Below the pieces are notes generated by a model. The model was not told the origin of the DNA. It did not search any database and was given only the letters and a program-made list of their open reading frames with translations. Below, one piece after another: positions 1 through 6,740 of a stretch of DNA of 12,376 nt; position 1 is the first letter of the stretch, and each line of letters starts with the position of its first letter. A program made the translations under genes and the position numbers. The stretch is from Comamonadaceae bacterium. GTDB lineage: Bacteria > Pseudomonadota > Gammaproteobacteria > Burkholderiales > Burkholderiaceae_C. The DNA is taken from the NCBI GenBank assembly GCA_947464665.1, contig CANHXV010000047.1:1-12376 (forward strand). Direction: 5' to 3'.

Positions 1-40
1 ATTTACCAGACTTATGGCCTAAACCTTAAAATTCAAGGAT

Positions 41-71
41 TCAACTGAAATTCAGCTGAGACAATTTTCTT
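41..71 (+). terminator. Weak hairpin plus T-rich stretch, possible terminator
   Basis: Bases 41-59 can fold into an 8-base-pair stem with one A-C mismatch and a 3-base loop (TCAACTGA pairing with TCAGCTGA). A T-rich stretch (ATTTTCTTT) begins a few bases later. This resembles a weak intrinsic terminator for a gene entering from the left. The stem is AT-rich, the T run is interrupted, and the stem would contain the frame-1 TGA, so it may be chance. If it is real, purE and purK need their own promoter between here and base 94. Confidence 0.22.
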
Positions 72-87
72 TAACGCTTCATTAAAG
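69..87. repeat. Perfect 6-bp inverted repeat just before purE
   Basis: CTTTAA (69-74) and TTAAAG (82-87) form perfect arms around a 7-base spacer, ending 6 bases before the purE ATG. The position would suit an operator or a structure affecting translation initiation. It does not resemble the enterobacterial PurR box. An AT-only core of this size could easily occur by chance. Confidence 0.25.
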
Positions 88-93
88 CCAAAC

Positions 94-612
94 ATGCCAA
101 ACATAGCATCCAAAGCCAAAACACGCATCGGCGTGGTCATGGGATCCAGTTCAGACTGGGACACGATGCAACACGCAGTGCAGATTCTCCAACAGTTTGG
201 CATCGATCACGAGGCCAAAGTAGTTTCTGCGCACAGAATGCCTGACGAAATGTTCACTTATGCCGAAACAGCACTTGAACGCGGCTTGTTGGCCATCATT
301 GCTGGCGCAGGCGGTGCGGCCCACTTGCCGGGTATGTTAGCGGCTAAAACAGTGGTCCCGGTGCTGGGTGTGCCAGTGGCCAGCAAACATTTACAAGGTG
401 TGGACTCTTTGCACAGCATTGTCCAAATGCCCAAAGGCATTCCAGTGGCTACCTTTGCCATTGGGGCTGCAGGTGCTGCCAATGCCGCGTTGTTTGCGGT
501 GGCCATGCTGGCGCAAAACGATACAGCTCTCCAAGCCAAGCTGGTGCAATTCAGAAAAGACCAAACGGCTACTGCGCAAGCCATGAGTTTGCCGCCTGTG
601 GGCGGTACGTGA
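94..612 (+). CDS. purE: N5-carboxyaminoimidazole ribonucleotide mutase PurE (class I)
   Basis: PurE moves the carboxyl group of N5-CAIR to C4 of the imidazole to give CAIR, a cytoplasmic step of de novo purine synthesis. The 172-residue protein matches the usual length of bacterial class I PurE and aligns by eye along its whole length with the E. coli enzyme. Visible signatures are MGSSSDW (16-22, substrate phosphate loop), SAHR (45-48, containing the catalytic His), and GAGGAAHLPG (71-80), followed by conserved VPVLGVPV and SIVQMPKGIPV blocks. The 94 ATG is the only sensible start, since the next in-frame ATG (139) lies inside the glycine loop. No Shine-Dalgarno sequence is evident. The stop overlaps the purK start by 4 bases, and pairing with PurK supports the mutase form rather than the AIR carboxylase of animals. 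Confidence 0.98.
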   Translation: MPNIASKAKTRIGVVMGSSSDWDTMQHAVQILQQFGIDHEAKVVSAHRMPDEMFTYAETALERGLLAIIAGAGGAAHLPGMLAAKTVVPVLGVPVASKHLQGVDSLHSIVQMPKGIPVATFAIGAAGAANAALFAVAMLAQNDTALQAKLVQFRKDQTATAQAMSLPPVGGT

Positions 613-1832
613 GCGGCATGACCCATTCAGCGCCTTTGTTACCCGGTGGCAGTGCTGCCCCTGGAAAATCCGTCTCATTGACCACCGAGCCGCTCACCTT
701 GGGTGTGATGGGTGGGGGTCAGTTAGGTCGCATGTTTGTGCATGCCGCCCAAACTATGGGTTACTTCACAGCGGTACTTGACCCAGATGCGCAAAGCCCT
801 GCGGGCCGCGTCAGCCATCGCCACATTCAAACCGATTACACAGATCCAATTGGGTTGAAAGAATTGGCGGCATGCAGTGCAGCCATCACCACTGAGTTCG
901 AAAATGTACCCGCATGGGCCCTGCGCGAATTGGCCAAGCTGCGGCCAGTGTCGCCAGGTGCAGACGCTGTCGCCATTGCACAAGACCGTGCGGCAGAAAA
1001 AGCGCACTTCGTGAAATGCGGCGTGCCTTGCGCGCCGTATGCTGTCATTGAGACTGCAGATCAATTGGCAGCGGCGATCAATCAGAATTTGCTGCCCGGT
1101 ATTTTGAAAACTTCGCGCATGGGTTATGACGGTAAAGGCCAAGTGCGTGTGAAAGATGCAGCGGCTTTGCGCGCTGCATGGCAAGACTTAAAAGAAGTGC
1201 CTTGTGTTTTGGAAAAAATGTTGCCATTGAGTTTAGAGTGCTCGGTCATTGTGGCGCGCGGCCGCGATGGGCAAATGGTGAATTTTCCAGCACAGCGAAA
1301 TTTGCACCGCGAAGGTATTTTGGCAGTCACAGAAGTGTATGAAGGCCACTTGCCCGAAACGCTGCAACAACAAGCCGTGGTTGCAGCGCACGCCATTGCT
1401 GAAGGCTTGAATTATGTGGGCGTGTTGTGCCTTGAATTCTTTGTGCTGCAAGATGGCAGCATGGTGGTTAATGAAATGGCACCGCGTCCGCACAACAGTG
1501 GCCACTACACACTCGATGCTTGCGATCAATCCCAATTTGATTTGCAAGTTCGTGCCTTGGCTGGCTTGCCCTTGACGCAGCCACGTCAACACAGCCAGGC
1601 CATCATGCTCAATTTATTGGGCGATGTTTGGTTTGATACCAAGGGCGTAGCGCGCTTGCCAGATTGGACAGCAGTGCTGGCATTACAAGGTACACATTTG
1701 CATTTGTATGGCAAATCGGAAGCGCGCAAAGCGCGCAAGATGGGACACCTCAATGTCACGGGTACTTCTGCTGCTGAAGTTCGCCAAGTGGCCTTGAAGG
1801 CGGCTGGCATTTTAGGTATTGAAGCCTTTTAA
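609..1832 (+). CDS. purK: N5-carboxyaminoimidazole ribonucleotide synthase PurK
   Basis: PurK uses ATP and bicarbonate to carboxylate AIR to the unstable N5-CAIR, which PurE then converts. It is an ATP-grasp enzyme: an N-terminal loop GGGQLGRM (35-42), the nucleotide-binding loop RMGYDGKGQ (170-178), and the metal/active-site segment NEMAPRPHNSGH (288-299) near the end of the ATP-grasp core, then the small C-terminal PurK domain with MGHLNVTG. At 407 residues it is longer than E. coli PurK (about 355), mainly from a roughly 30-residue low-complexity N-terminus before the first strand. The GTG at 609 forms a GTGA overlap with the purE stop, which suggests translational coupling; ATG at 618 is the alternative. 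There is no strong ribosome binding site at either start. Confidence 0.97.
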   Translation: MSGMTHSAPLLPGGSAAPGKSVSLTTEPLTLGVMGGGQLGRMFVHAAQTMGYFTAVLDPDAQSPAGRVSHRHIQTDYTDPIGLKELAACSAAITTEFENVPAWALRELAKLRPVSPGADAVAIAQDRAAEKAHFVKCGVPCAPYAVIETADQLAAAINQNLLPGILKTSRMGYDGKGQVRVKDAAALRAAWQDLKEVPCVLEKMLPLSLECSVIVARGRDGQMVNFPAQRNLHREGILAVTEVYEGHLPETLQQQAVVAAHAIAEGLNYVGVLCLEFFVLQDGSMVVNEMAPRPHNSGHYTLDACDQSQFDLQVRALAGLPLTQPRQHSQAIMLNLLGDVWFDTKGVARLPDWTAVLALQGTHLHLYGKSEARKARKMGHLNVTGTSAAEVRQVALKAAGILGIEAF

Positions 1833-1850
1833 GTTTCGTACTAACAGCGC

Positions 1851-2843
1851 ATGATCATTTCTGGTAACAATCCTGTGCATGTGCAACAAGCAGTGGATGC
1901 TTTGTGCACAGGTGAACTCTTGGGTTTGCCAACAGAAACAGTTTATGGTTTAGCGGCTGATGCATGCAATGAATCGGCGGTTGCCAAGATTTTCAAAGCC
2001 AAAGGCAGACCTTCCAACCACCCCTTGATTGTTCACGTGGCCTCCTTGGAGGCGGCCCAAAAATTTGCTACTGAAGTACCAGACTTTGCCCAAAAACTGA
2101 TGTCACAATTTTGGCCAGGTCCACTCACACTCATTTTGCCCCGACGTACAGAAATGGCGGCAGCTGCAGCGGGCGGACAAAGCTCTGTGGGTTTGCGGTG
2201 TCCTTCACATCCGATGGCGCTTGAAGTACTCAAGGCTTGCGAAGCAAAAAGTATCTGGGGTGTAGCGGCACCCAGTGCCAATCTGTTTGGTCGTGTCAGT
2301 CCAACCACGGCGGCACATGTCCAATTTGAATTTGGGGATGCTTTACTCATTTTGGATGGTGGCGAATGCGAGGTTGGCATTGAATCCAGCATCGTCGATT
2401 GCACCCGCGGTGTACCTGTGTTGTTGCGCCCTGGTCAAATTAGCCGTAATCAAATTGAGCAAGCATGCGGCTTGAAATTAGTGAATCCAGAAGAATTGAG
2501 CTCACAAGCGCCAAGGGCCTCAGGCACCTTGGCGTCGCATTATGCACCCACAGGCAAAGTGCGATTGATGCGCAAGGCCGATTGGCAAAAAGCATTGGAA
2601 GCCTTAGGCCCACACACCCAAAACCTAGCACTGTGGTCCCTTGAAAAACCATCACAAGAGCTAATGGGTGCTGGCTTGTATTGGCGTGCTATGCCTGCAC
2701 AGGCAGCGCAAGCTGCGCACGATTTGTTCGGCGTGTTGCGTGACTTTGATGCAAGAGGCGTACTGAATATTTGGATTGAAACACCACCCGACACCCTCGA
2801 GTGGGAGGGTGTGAGCGACAGGTTAAAGCGCGCTGCTGCATAA
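1851..2843 (+). CDS. sua5: L-threonylcarbamoyladenylate synthase, Sua5 type (TsaC2)
   Basis: The enzyme makes threonylcarbamoyl-AMP from threonine, bicarbonate and ATP, the first step of t6A37 formation on ANN-decoding tRNAs. The N-terminal YrdC/TsaC domain (about 1-210) shows PTETVYGL (27-34), the KxR nucleotide site KGRP (51-54) and the SxN signature SAN (142-144). A linker motif SGTLASHYAP (224-233) then leads into the C-terminal Sua5 domain (about 234-330). The 330-residue length separates the two-domain Sua5 type from the short TsaC of E. coli (about 190). It starts 18 bases after purK and may be cotranscribed with purEK. The 1851 ATG precedes the first strand directly and no ribosome binding site is clear. 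tsaB, acting later in the same pathway, lies 2.6 kb downstream. Confidence 0.95.
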   Translation: MIISGNNPVHVQQAVDALCTGELLGLPTETVYGLAADACNESAVAKIFKAKGRPSNHPLIVHVASLEAAQKFATEVPDFAQKLMSQFWPGPLTLILPRRTEMAAAAAGGQSSVGLRCPSHPMALEVLKACEAKSIWGVAAPSANLFGRVSPTTAAHVQFEFGDALLILDGGECEVGIESSIVDCTRGVPVLLRPGQISRNQIEQACGLKLVNPEELSSQAPRASGTLASHYAPTGKVRLMRKADWQKALEALGPHTQNLALWSLEKPSQELMGAGLYWRAMPAQAAQAAHDLFGVLRDFDARGVLNIWIETPPDTLEWEGVSDRLKRAAA

Positions 2844-2899
2844 GTCTGTGGGGAAAAAAAGAACTATAGCTGGAGCTTTGGGCGATTGGCTTTAACAGC
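2844..2899. other. Convergent gap between sua5 and dacB
   Basis: This 56-base gap separates two genes that end toward each other. It contains an A7 run (2854-2860), which reads as T7 for minus-strand transcription leaving dacB. A small GGCT/AGCC hairpin (2888-2900) touches the dacB stop, but it is about 28 bases from the T run, so this is not a standard intrinsic terminator. No hairpin is evident for the plus strand. Confidence 0.35.
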
Positions 2900-4417
2900 C
2901 TAGTAACGCATGCCCAAGTTATTGCCAATAGAGTTCAACTTCTTGTCTTGAACTGTCCATTCAAGGAGCTTGTCCAGTGCGGGCCGAGTCGCATTGGCAT
3001 TGGGGTGGTTGACAATGACCACAAAAACATAGGATTGCCCACTCAAGCCCTCGACATAGCCAGCCAAAGAAGCGACATCTCGGAGGCTGCCAGACTTGAG
3101 TTTGGCACGCCCAATCACCACAGAGTTGGGTCGTCGATCACGCAGGCGCACCAAGGTGCCATCCACGCCCGCAATGGCCAAAGAGTTTTGTAAAGCATTC
3201 GAAAAGCTGCTTTGCGCAGCCAGTTCAAGCAAGGCGGAGAGCGCCTGCGCACTGCTTCGCTCTTCACGCGAAAGTCCTGAGCCGTTGTCGATCAACGGTG
3301 CTTTGTGACCTTGCATGTTTTTTGTCCACCATTGCATAACGACTTGCTTTGAAGATGCAAAATTTCCGACTCCCTTTTGGCTTGACAAGGTGAGAAACAA
3401 CTGTTGTGCCATGACGTTGTTGGAGAGCTTGTTGATGTCGGCCACGATATCGGTCAAAGGCAGCGAAGGTGCTTCATGCCAAAGTGTGACTTGCGCCGGC
3501 GTTAAGCCATGACGCACTTGCCCCCTGAGTTGCCCCCCCGCTTGGCGCCACATGGCTTGGACCATACGCGGCGCAAAAGATGGTGGTTCAACATAAGCCA
3601 CAGGCCACTTTTGCTCACCACAAGCTTTGGGGTAAGTGCCATTGAAGCGCACGCTGTCAGCTTTCGAAAAGTCAGCGCGAAGTTGAGTCCGCCAATCATG
3701 GCAAGCGCCGGCCGACAAGGGCACGCTGCTGGGCCATTGAACATTGGAAAGCGGCGGTTCGCTTTCAACTTTGGCTTCACCGCGGGCGGCATCGGGTGTG
3801 AACTTGAACAACATGGCATTGAAGTTCAACAGAAGACCCTGTGGCGCAACGTTGTAGGGCCGCAGCGGTTCATCGTCAAAGCTTGCGGGATTTTTATCGG
3901 GCAGGTCAAAAACACTGCCATCCAAAATGATGTCACCTTTGACTTCGCGAAGGCCTTTGGTCATCACATCTTGGAGCAATGTTTGGACGCGCTCCACAAC
4001 CAATTTGGGATCGCCGCTGCCTTTCAAATACAGATTACCGTGCAAGACGCCATCTTTCACAGGGCCATCCACTAAGACTTTGTTGTGCCAAGTGAAGTCT
4101 GGCCCCAATAGCGACAAGCCCACTGAGGTGGTGATCAGCTTCATGACAGAAGCAGGATTCATCTCTGCGTTGGCATGAAGACTTAATCGAGGCTTAGAAA
4201 GCCCAGAGTTTGACGACGGGTTATTCAAGGGTGTGACCAGGATGCTGACAGCACTCAAGGGCACATTGGCTTGCTTAAACGCCTGAATCACGCTTTCAGG
4301 GACCTGTGTTTTTTCAGGTTTGTTGGCATTGGGCTTGGCAGGTAAAGCCAAGCTTAGAAAGGCCAAGACCAGACCTAAACCCATCTGAAGAGAAAACTGA
4401 AAGCGAGATCTGCGCAT
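2900..4417 (-). CDS. dacB: D-alanyl-D-alanine carboxypeptidase/endopeptidase DacB (PBP4, peptidase S13)
   Basis: PBP4-type enzymes remove the terminal D-Ala from peptidoglycan stem peptides and cut peptide crosslinks in the periplasm. The 505-residue protein starts with a basic N-terminus and a hydrophobic stretch (about 9-27, ending LALPA), a likely signal peptide. The three active-site motifs are in order: SxxK as SVMK (S90, K93), SxN as SNN (332-334), and the third box as KSG (441-443) in place of the commoner KTG. The roughly 240 residues between the first two motifs are the large insertion typical of the S13 family, and GSGLSREERSSA is a recognisable DacB block. The 4417 ATG directly precedes the signal peptide. 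A candidate promoter sits just upstream, back to back with the EamA gene's. Confidence 0.95.
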   Translation of the reverse strand: MRRSRFQFSLQMGLGLVLAFLSLALPAKPNANKPEKTQVPESVIQAFKQANVPLSAVSILVTPLNNPSSNSGLSKPRLSLHANAEMNPASVMKLITTSVGLSLLGPDFTWHNKVLVDGPVKDGVLHGNLYLKGSGDPKLVVERVQTLLQDVMTKGLREVKGDIILDGSVFDLPDKNPASFDDEPLRPYNVAPQGLLLNFNAMLFKFTPDAARGEAKVESEPPLSNVQWPSSVPLSAGACHDWRTQLRADFSKADSVRFNGTYPKACGEQKWPVAYVEPPSFAPRMVQAMWRQAGGQLRGQVRHGLTPAQVTLWHEAPSLPLTDIVADINKLSNNVMAQQLFLTLSSQKGVGNFASSKQVVMQWWTKNMQGHKAPLIDNGSGLSREERSSAQALSALLELAAQSSFSNALQNSLAIAGVDGTLVRLRDRRPNSVVIGRAKLKSGSLRDVASLAGYVEGLSGQSYVFVVIVNHPNANATRPALDKLLEWTVQDKKLNSIGNNLGMRY

Positions 4418-4423
4418 CCCTGA

Positions 4424-4453
4424 AGTCTATCCGCCCTGGGATGCTTGCATCAA
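4424..4453 (-). promoter_or_regulatory. Candidate dacB promoter, leaderless geometry
   Basis: On the minus strand TTGATG (-35-like, 4/6 match, 4453-4448) is followed after 18 bases by TAGACT (-10-like, 4/6 match, 4429-4424). Only 6 bases (TCAGGG) separate the -10 from the dacB ATG, so transcription would start at about the A of the ATG. The TCAGGG could also be read as a Shine-Dalgarno-like element, but it abuts the start codon too closely. This is the best two-box match in the window. Confidence 0.4.
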
Positions 4454-4463
4454 GGGCAGGACG

Positions 4464-4469
4464 TATCAT
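4464..4469 (+). promoter_or_regulatory. Candidate -10 box for the EamA/tsaB operon
   Basis: TATCAT matches the sigma-70 -10 consensus at 5 of 6 positions and ends 6 bases before the ATG at 4476. No good -35 lies 16-18 bases upstream; TTGCAT at 4445-4450 is only 13 bases away. The placement predicts a transcript beginning at or next to the start codon. Confidence 0.35.
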
Positions 4470-4475
4470 TGGGTC

Positions 4476-5438
4476 ATGGCTTTTTCACAACTCACCATTG
4501 GCCGTCTAGCGGCCGTGATCACAGTTCTTATTTGGACTTCCTTCATCATTGTGGCGCGGGCCTCCGCGTCGCATGTGCTTTTGCCCTTGGACATCGCATG
4601 CGCGCGCATCCTTGGCGCTAGCAGCGTCCTTCTGCCTTGGGCCTGGTGGCTCATGCGCGAAGCCAGGCAACGCGGCGAAAAAGTGGGTTCTTTGTTGGGT
4701 TTGTCACCCTTGCCTTTGCACATCACGGTTCAGGCTGGCTTGATGGGTGGTTTCTTGTATGCCGTGTTGGCCTACATTGGCTTTTTTTATGCGCCTGCAG
4801 GCCACGCCTCTGTGCTCATGCCAGGCAGCTTACCGCTTTGGACCAGTTTGTTGATGTGGCTGTTTTTGCGCGAGAAAATTGGTATGAACCGAGCCATTGG
4901 TTTGGTCATGATTGTGTGTGGCGACGTTTTGGTGGGCGGCATGAGTCTGCTCAAAGCCTTTGAAGGCGGCGAAGTTTGGATCGGTGACCTTTTGTTCATG
5001 ACAGCGGCTTTTTGCTGGTCTGCCTACAGCGTCACGGTACGGCGTTATGGTTTGGATGCCGTTCGAGCCACTATGGCTATTACCGCTTTTGCGCTGGTCA
5101 GCTTTGTGCCTGCGTATGCGCTGCTGGTTAATTTCAATGTGCTACCTAGCCACATGGCACAAGCCGCCTGGTCTGAAATTGTGTTTCAGGCGGTCTTTCA
5201 GGGCGTGGGCTCGGTGGTCATTTCAGGCATCACCTTCACGCAAATGATTCGCACTTTTGGCCCTGTGAAATCCACCATGATCACAGCGGTGGTACCGGGC
5301 TTGTCTGCGCTGGGCGCTGTGGTATTTTTAGGCGAGCCCCTATCATGGAATTTGTGGGCTGGCTTGGCTTTGGTCACTGGCGGTATTTTGTTTGGCGTGC
5401 GGCAAGCCGTGGTCAAATCTTCACTTCTCAAACCTTGA
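4476..5438 (+). CDS. EamA-family (DMT superfamily) transporter
   Basis: This is a 320-residue inner-membrane protein with about ten hydrophobic segments (roughly 10-28, 38-57, 85-105, 108-128, 137-155, 167-187, 197-217, 235-255, 268-288 and 292-310), arranged as two five-helix EamA repeats. Family features are the TVLIWTSFIIVARAS start, the APAGHASVLMPGSLPLWTSL segment after helix 3, and the second-half VVPGLSALGAVVFLGEPL block. DMT proteins export or exchange small metabolites; the substrate cannot be read from sequence. It heads a tight operon, with tsaB beginning 4 bases after its stop, so it probably supplies that promoter. The 4476 ATG is preceded by no proper ribosome binding site. It is not closely similar by eye to the second EamA gene in the window. 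Confidence 0.9.
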   Translation: MAFSQLTIGRLAAVITVLIWTSFIIVARASASHVLLPLDIACARILGASSVLLPWAWWLMREARQRGEKVGSLLGLSPLPLHITVQAGLMGGFLYAVLAYIGFFYAPAGHASVLMPGSLPLWTSLLMWLFLREKIGMNRAIGLVMIVCGDVLVGGMSLLKAFEGGEVWIGDLLFMTAAFCWSAYSVTVRRYGLDAVRATMAITAFALVSFVPAYALLVNFNVLPSHMAQAAWSEIVFQAVFQGVGSVVISGITFTQMIRTFGPVKSTMITAVVPGLSALGAVVFLGEPLSWNLWAGLALVTGGILFGVRQAVVKSSLLKP

Positions 5439-5442
5439 TGCA

Positions 5443-6243
5443 ATGACCCCAGCCTTGAAATTTTTAGCTTTTGACACCAGCACCGACATGATGTCGGTGG
5501 CCTTGTCGCAGGGTGATCAAACTTGGCATCACCACGGTGCAGGCGGTGCCAATGCATCGGCACAATTGATTCCCACGGTCAAGGCCTTGCTGTTGCAAGC
5601 GAATTTGCAACTTTCTGATTTGACCGCTTTGGTGGTAGGTCAAGGCCCAGGCTCTTTCACTGGCCTTAGAACAGCCTGTGCGGTGGCGCAAGGCCTTGCG
5701 TTGGGAGCGAACTTGAAAGTCATTCCCGTTGACAGTTTGAAGGCCGTGGCAGAGGACGCACGGCAGACACTTGTCGCTGAACAAACGTCACAAGATTGGC
5801 ATGTGGCCTCTGTGATGGACGCTCGCATGGGCGAAGTGTATGTGGGTGTTTATGCGTGGCACGCTGCGGCCTCACAATGGTCGTCTGTGCAGCCCTTGCA
5901 AGTGGGCCCGCCCGAAGCGATGGCGGCGCAATTAAGTCGCATGAACCTGCCCAATTTGGTGTTGGCAGGCAATGGTTTTGAAGTTTACAAAGACCGATTT
6001 CCTATGCAAGAATTTAACGCCAGCGGCACTCCACGTTGCGTGACCGCAGAGCCTCACGCCTTGGCTTTGCTGCGCATGGCGCCTGTCTTGTGGACCACCC
6101 AGCAAGCTGTTGCACCCGAATGGGTTCAGCCGCTCTACATTCGCGACAAGGTTGCGCAAACCACGGCAGAGCGAGACGCTATCAAATTGGCCAAAGCCAG
6201 TACCACTGCCTCGACATGCACGACGCGCTCACCTCAAGCATGA
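5443..6243 (+). CDS. tsaB: tRNA threonylcarbamoyladenosine biosynthesis protein TsaB
   Basis: TsaB is the non-catalytic ASKHA-fold partner that binds TsaD and, with TsaE, transfers threonylcarbamoyl from TC-AMP to A37 of tRNA. The N-terminal LAFDTSTDMMSVAL (8-21) and GPGSFTGLR (68-76) are diagnostic. I chose the ATG at 5443, which puts the first strand right after the start and leaves 4 bases after the transporter stop; a TTG at 5392 in the same frame would overlap the transporter by 47 bases and adds nothing family-like. The resulting 266 residues are longer than E. coli TsaB (231). The excess is mostly a Ser/Thr-rich C-terminal tail (about 253-266), whose final codons overlap rimI. The stop overlaps the rimI ATG as ATGA. 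Confidence 0.95.
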   Translation: MTPALKFLAFDTSTDMMSVALSQGDQTWHHHGAGGANASAQLIPTVKALLLQANLQLSDLTALVVGQGPGSFTGLRTACAVAQGLALGANLKVIPVDSLKAVAEDARQTLVAEQTSQDWHVASVMDARMGEVYVGVYAWHAAASQWSSVQPLQVGPPEAMAAQLSRMNLPNLVLAGNGFEVYKDRFPMQEFNASGTPRCVTAEPHALALLRMAPVLWTTQQAVAPEWVQPLYIRDKVAQTTAERDAIKLAKASTTASTCTTRSPQA

Positions 6244-6737
6244 ACCTGTGGCCGCCAGAACTCAAGCAAATGTTGACGCCTGAGATCCAGGTTCAGCTGC
6301 TCACCATGACCGAGGCCGATTTAGAGGCGGTGGTAGCGGTTGAACAATCAGCCTACAGCCACGCGTGGACACTGGGTAATTTCAAAGATGCCTTAAAGGC
6401 AGGTTATGTGGCACACCGTTTGGTGGCCGGTGAGCAATTGGTGGGCTACTTTGTCGCCATGCAAGTGATTGATGAAGTTCATTTGCTCAACATCACGGTT
6501 GCTCCGCCCTATCAGCGACAAGGGTGGGCGCGTTGCTTGATGCAGTCTTTAAGCCTGTGGTCTTTAGCCAAAGGTGCAAGTTGGCTGTGGCTTGAGGTGC
6601 GTGAAAGCAATGCACCCGCCTTGAATTTGTACCGAAGTTTTGGTTTTCAACAAGTGGGCCTGAGAAAAGATTACTATCCTGCTGGACGAACCACCCGAGA
6701 GTCAGCGGTGGTCATGAGCATGTCCCTTAAAGCCTAA
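6240..6737 (+). CDS. rimI: Ribosomal protein alanine N-acetyltransferase RimI (GNAT)
   Basis: RimI acetylates the N-terminal alanine of ribosomal protein bS18 using acetyl-CoA. The protein is a single GNAT domain: VEQSAYSHAW (34-43), the acetyl-CoA loop QRQGWA (92-97), then WLEVRESNAPALNLY (117-131) and the C-terminal KDYYP. E119 and Y131 correspond by spacing to the catalytic Glu103 and Tyr115 of Salmonella RimI. The start is uncertain: ATG at 6240 gives 165 residues and an ATGA overlap with the tsaB stop, while ATG at 6216 adds 8 residues inside tsaB, and ATG at 6270 would still keep the whole domain. I prefer 6240. The tsaB-rimI order is widespread in bacteria, though RimI has no known direct part in t6A synthesis. 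Confidence 0.93.
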   Translation: MNLWPPELKQMLTPEIQVQLLTMTEADLEAVVAVEQSAYSHAWTLGNFKDALKAGYVAHRLVAGEQLVGYFVAMQVIDEVHLLNITVAPPYQRQGWARCLMQSLSLWSLAKGASWLWLEVRESNAPALNLYRSFGFQQVGLRKDYYPAGRTTRESAVVMSMSLKA

Positions 6738-6740
6738 GCA

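Larger units (their letters stand above)
1..93. other. Region upstream of purE, possible tail of a preceding gene
   Basis: This 93-base stretch has no complete gene. On the plus strand frame 1 stays open from the edge to a TGA at 46-48, giving a 15-residue tail (ending QGFN); frames 2 and 3 close at 20-22 and 25-27. I cannot assign any of the three tails to a family. In many Burkholderiales purC lies just before purE, but the tail is too short to show that here. The rest holds two weak inverted repeats, listed separately, and no convincing Shine-Dalgarno sequence for purE. Confidence 0.3.

Noticed and set aside
2854..2900. Bidirectional terminator between sua5 and dacB
   Set aside because: The A7/T7 run and the small GGCT hairpin are about 28 bases apart, so they do not form an intrinsic terminator in either direction.
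3509..4075. 188-codon open frame on the plus strand opposite dacB
   Set aside because: It lies wholly inside a gene with all three PBP4 motifs in the opposite frame, and its translation has no recognisable domain. It is a compositional shadow.
5392..5442. TTG start for tsaB 51 bases upstream of the ATG
   Set aside because: The added 17 residues come before the conserved first strand and overlap the transporter gene by 47 bases. The ATG at 5443 fits the family length and operon spacing better.
6036..6239. Long N-terminal extension of rimI from a start at 6036
   Set aside because: The extra 68 residues overlap tsaB coding sequence in another frame and look like Cys/Arg-rich shadow translation, not part of a GNAT domain.
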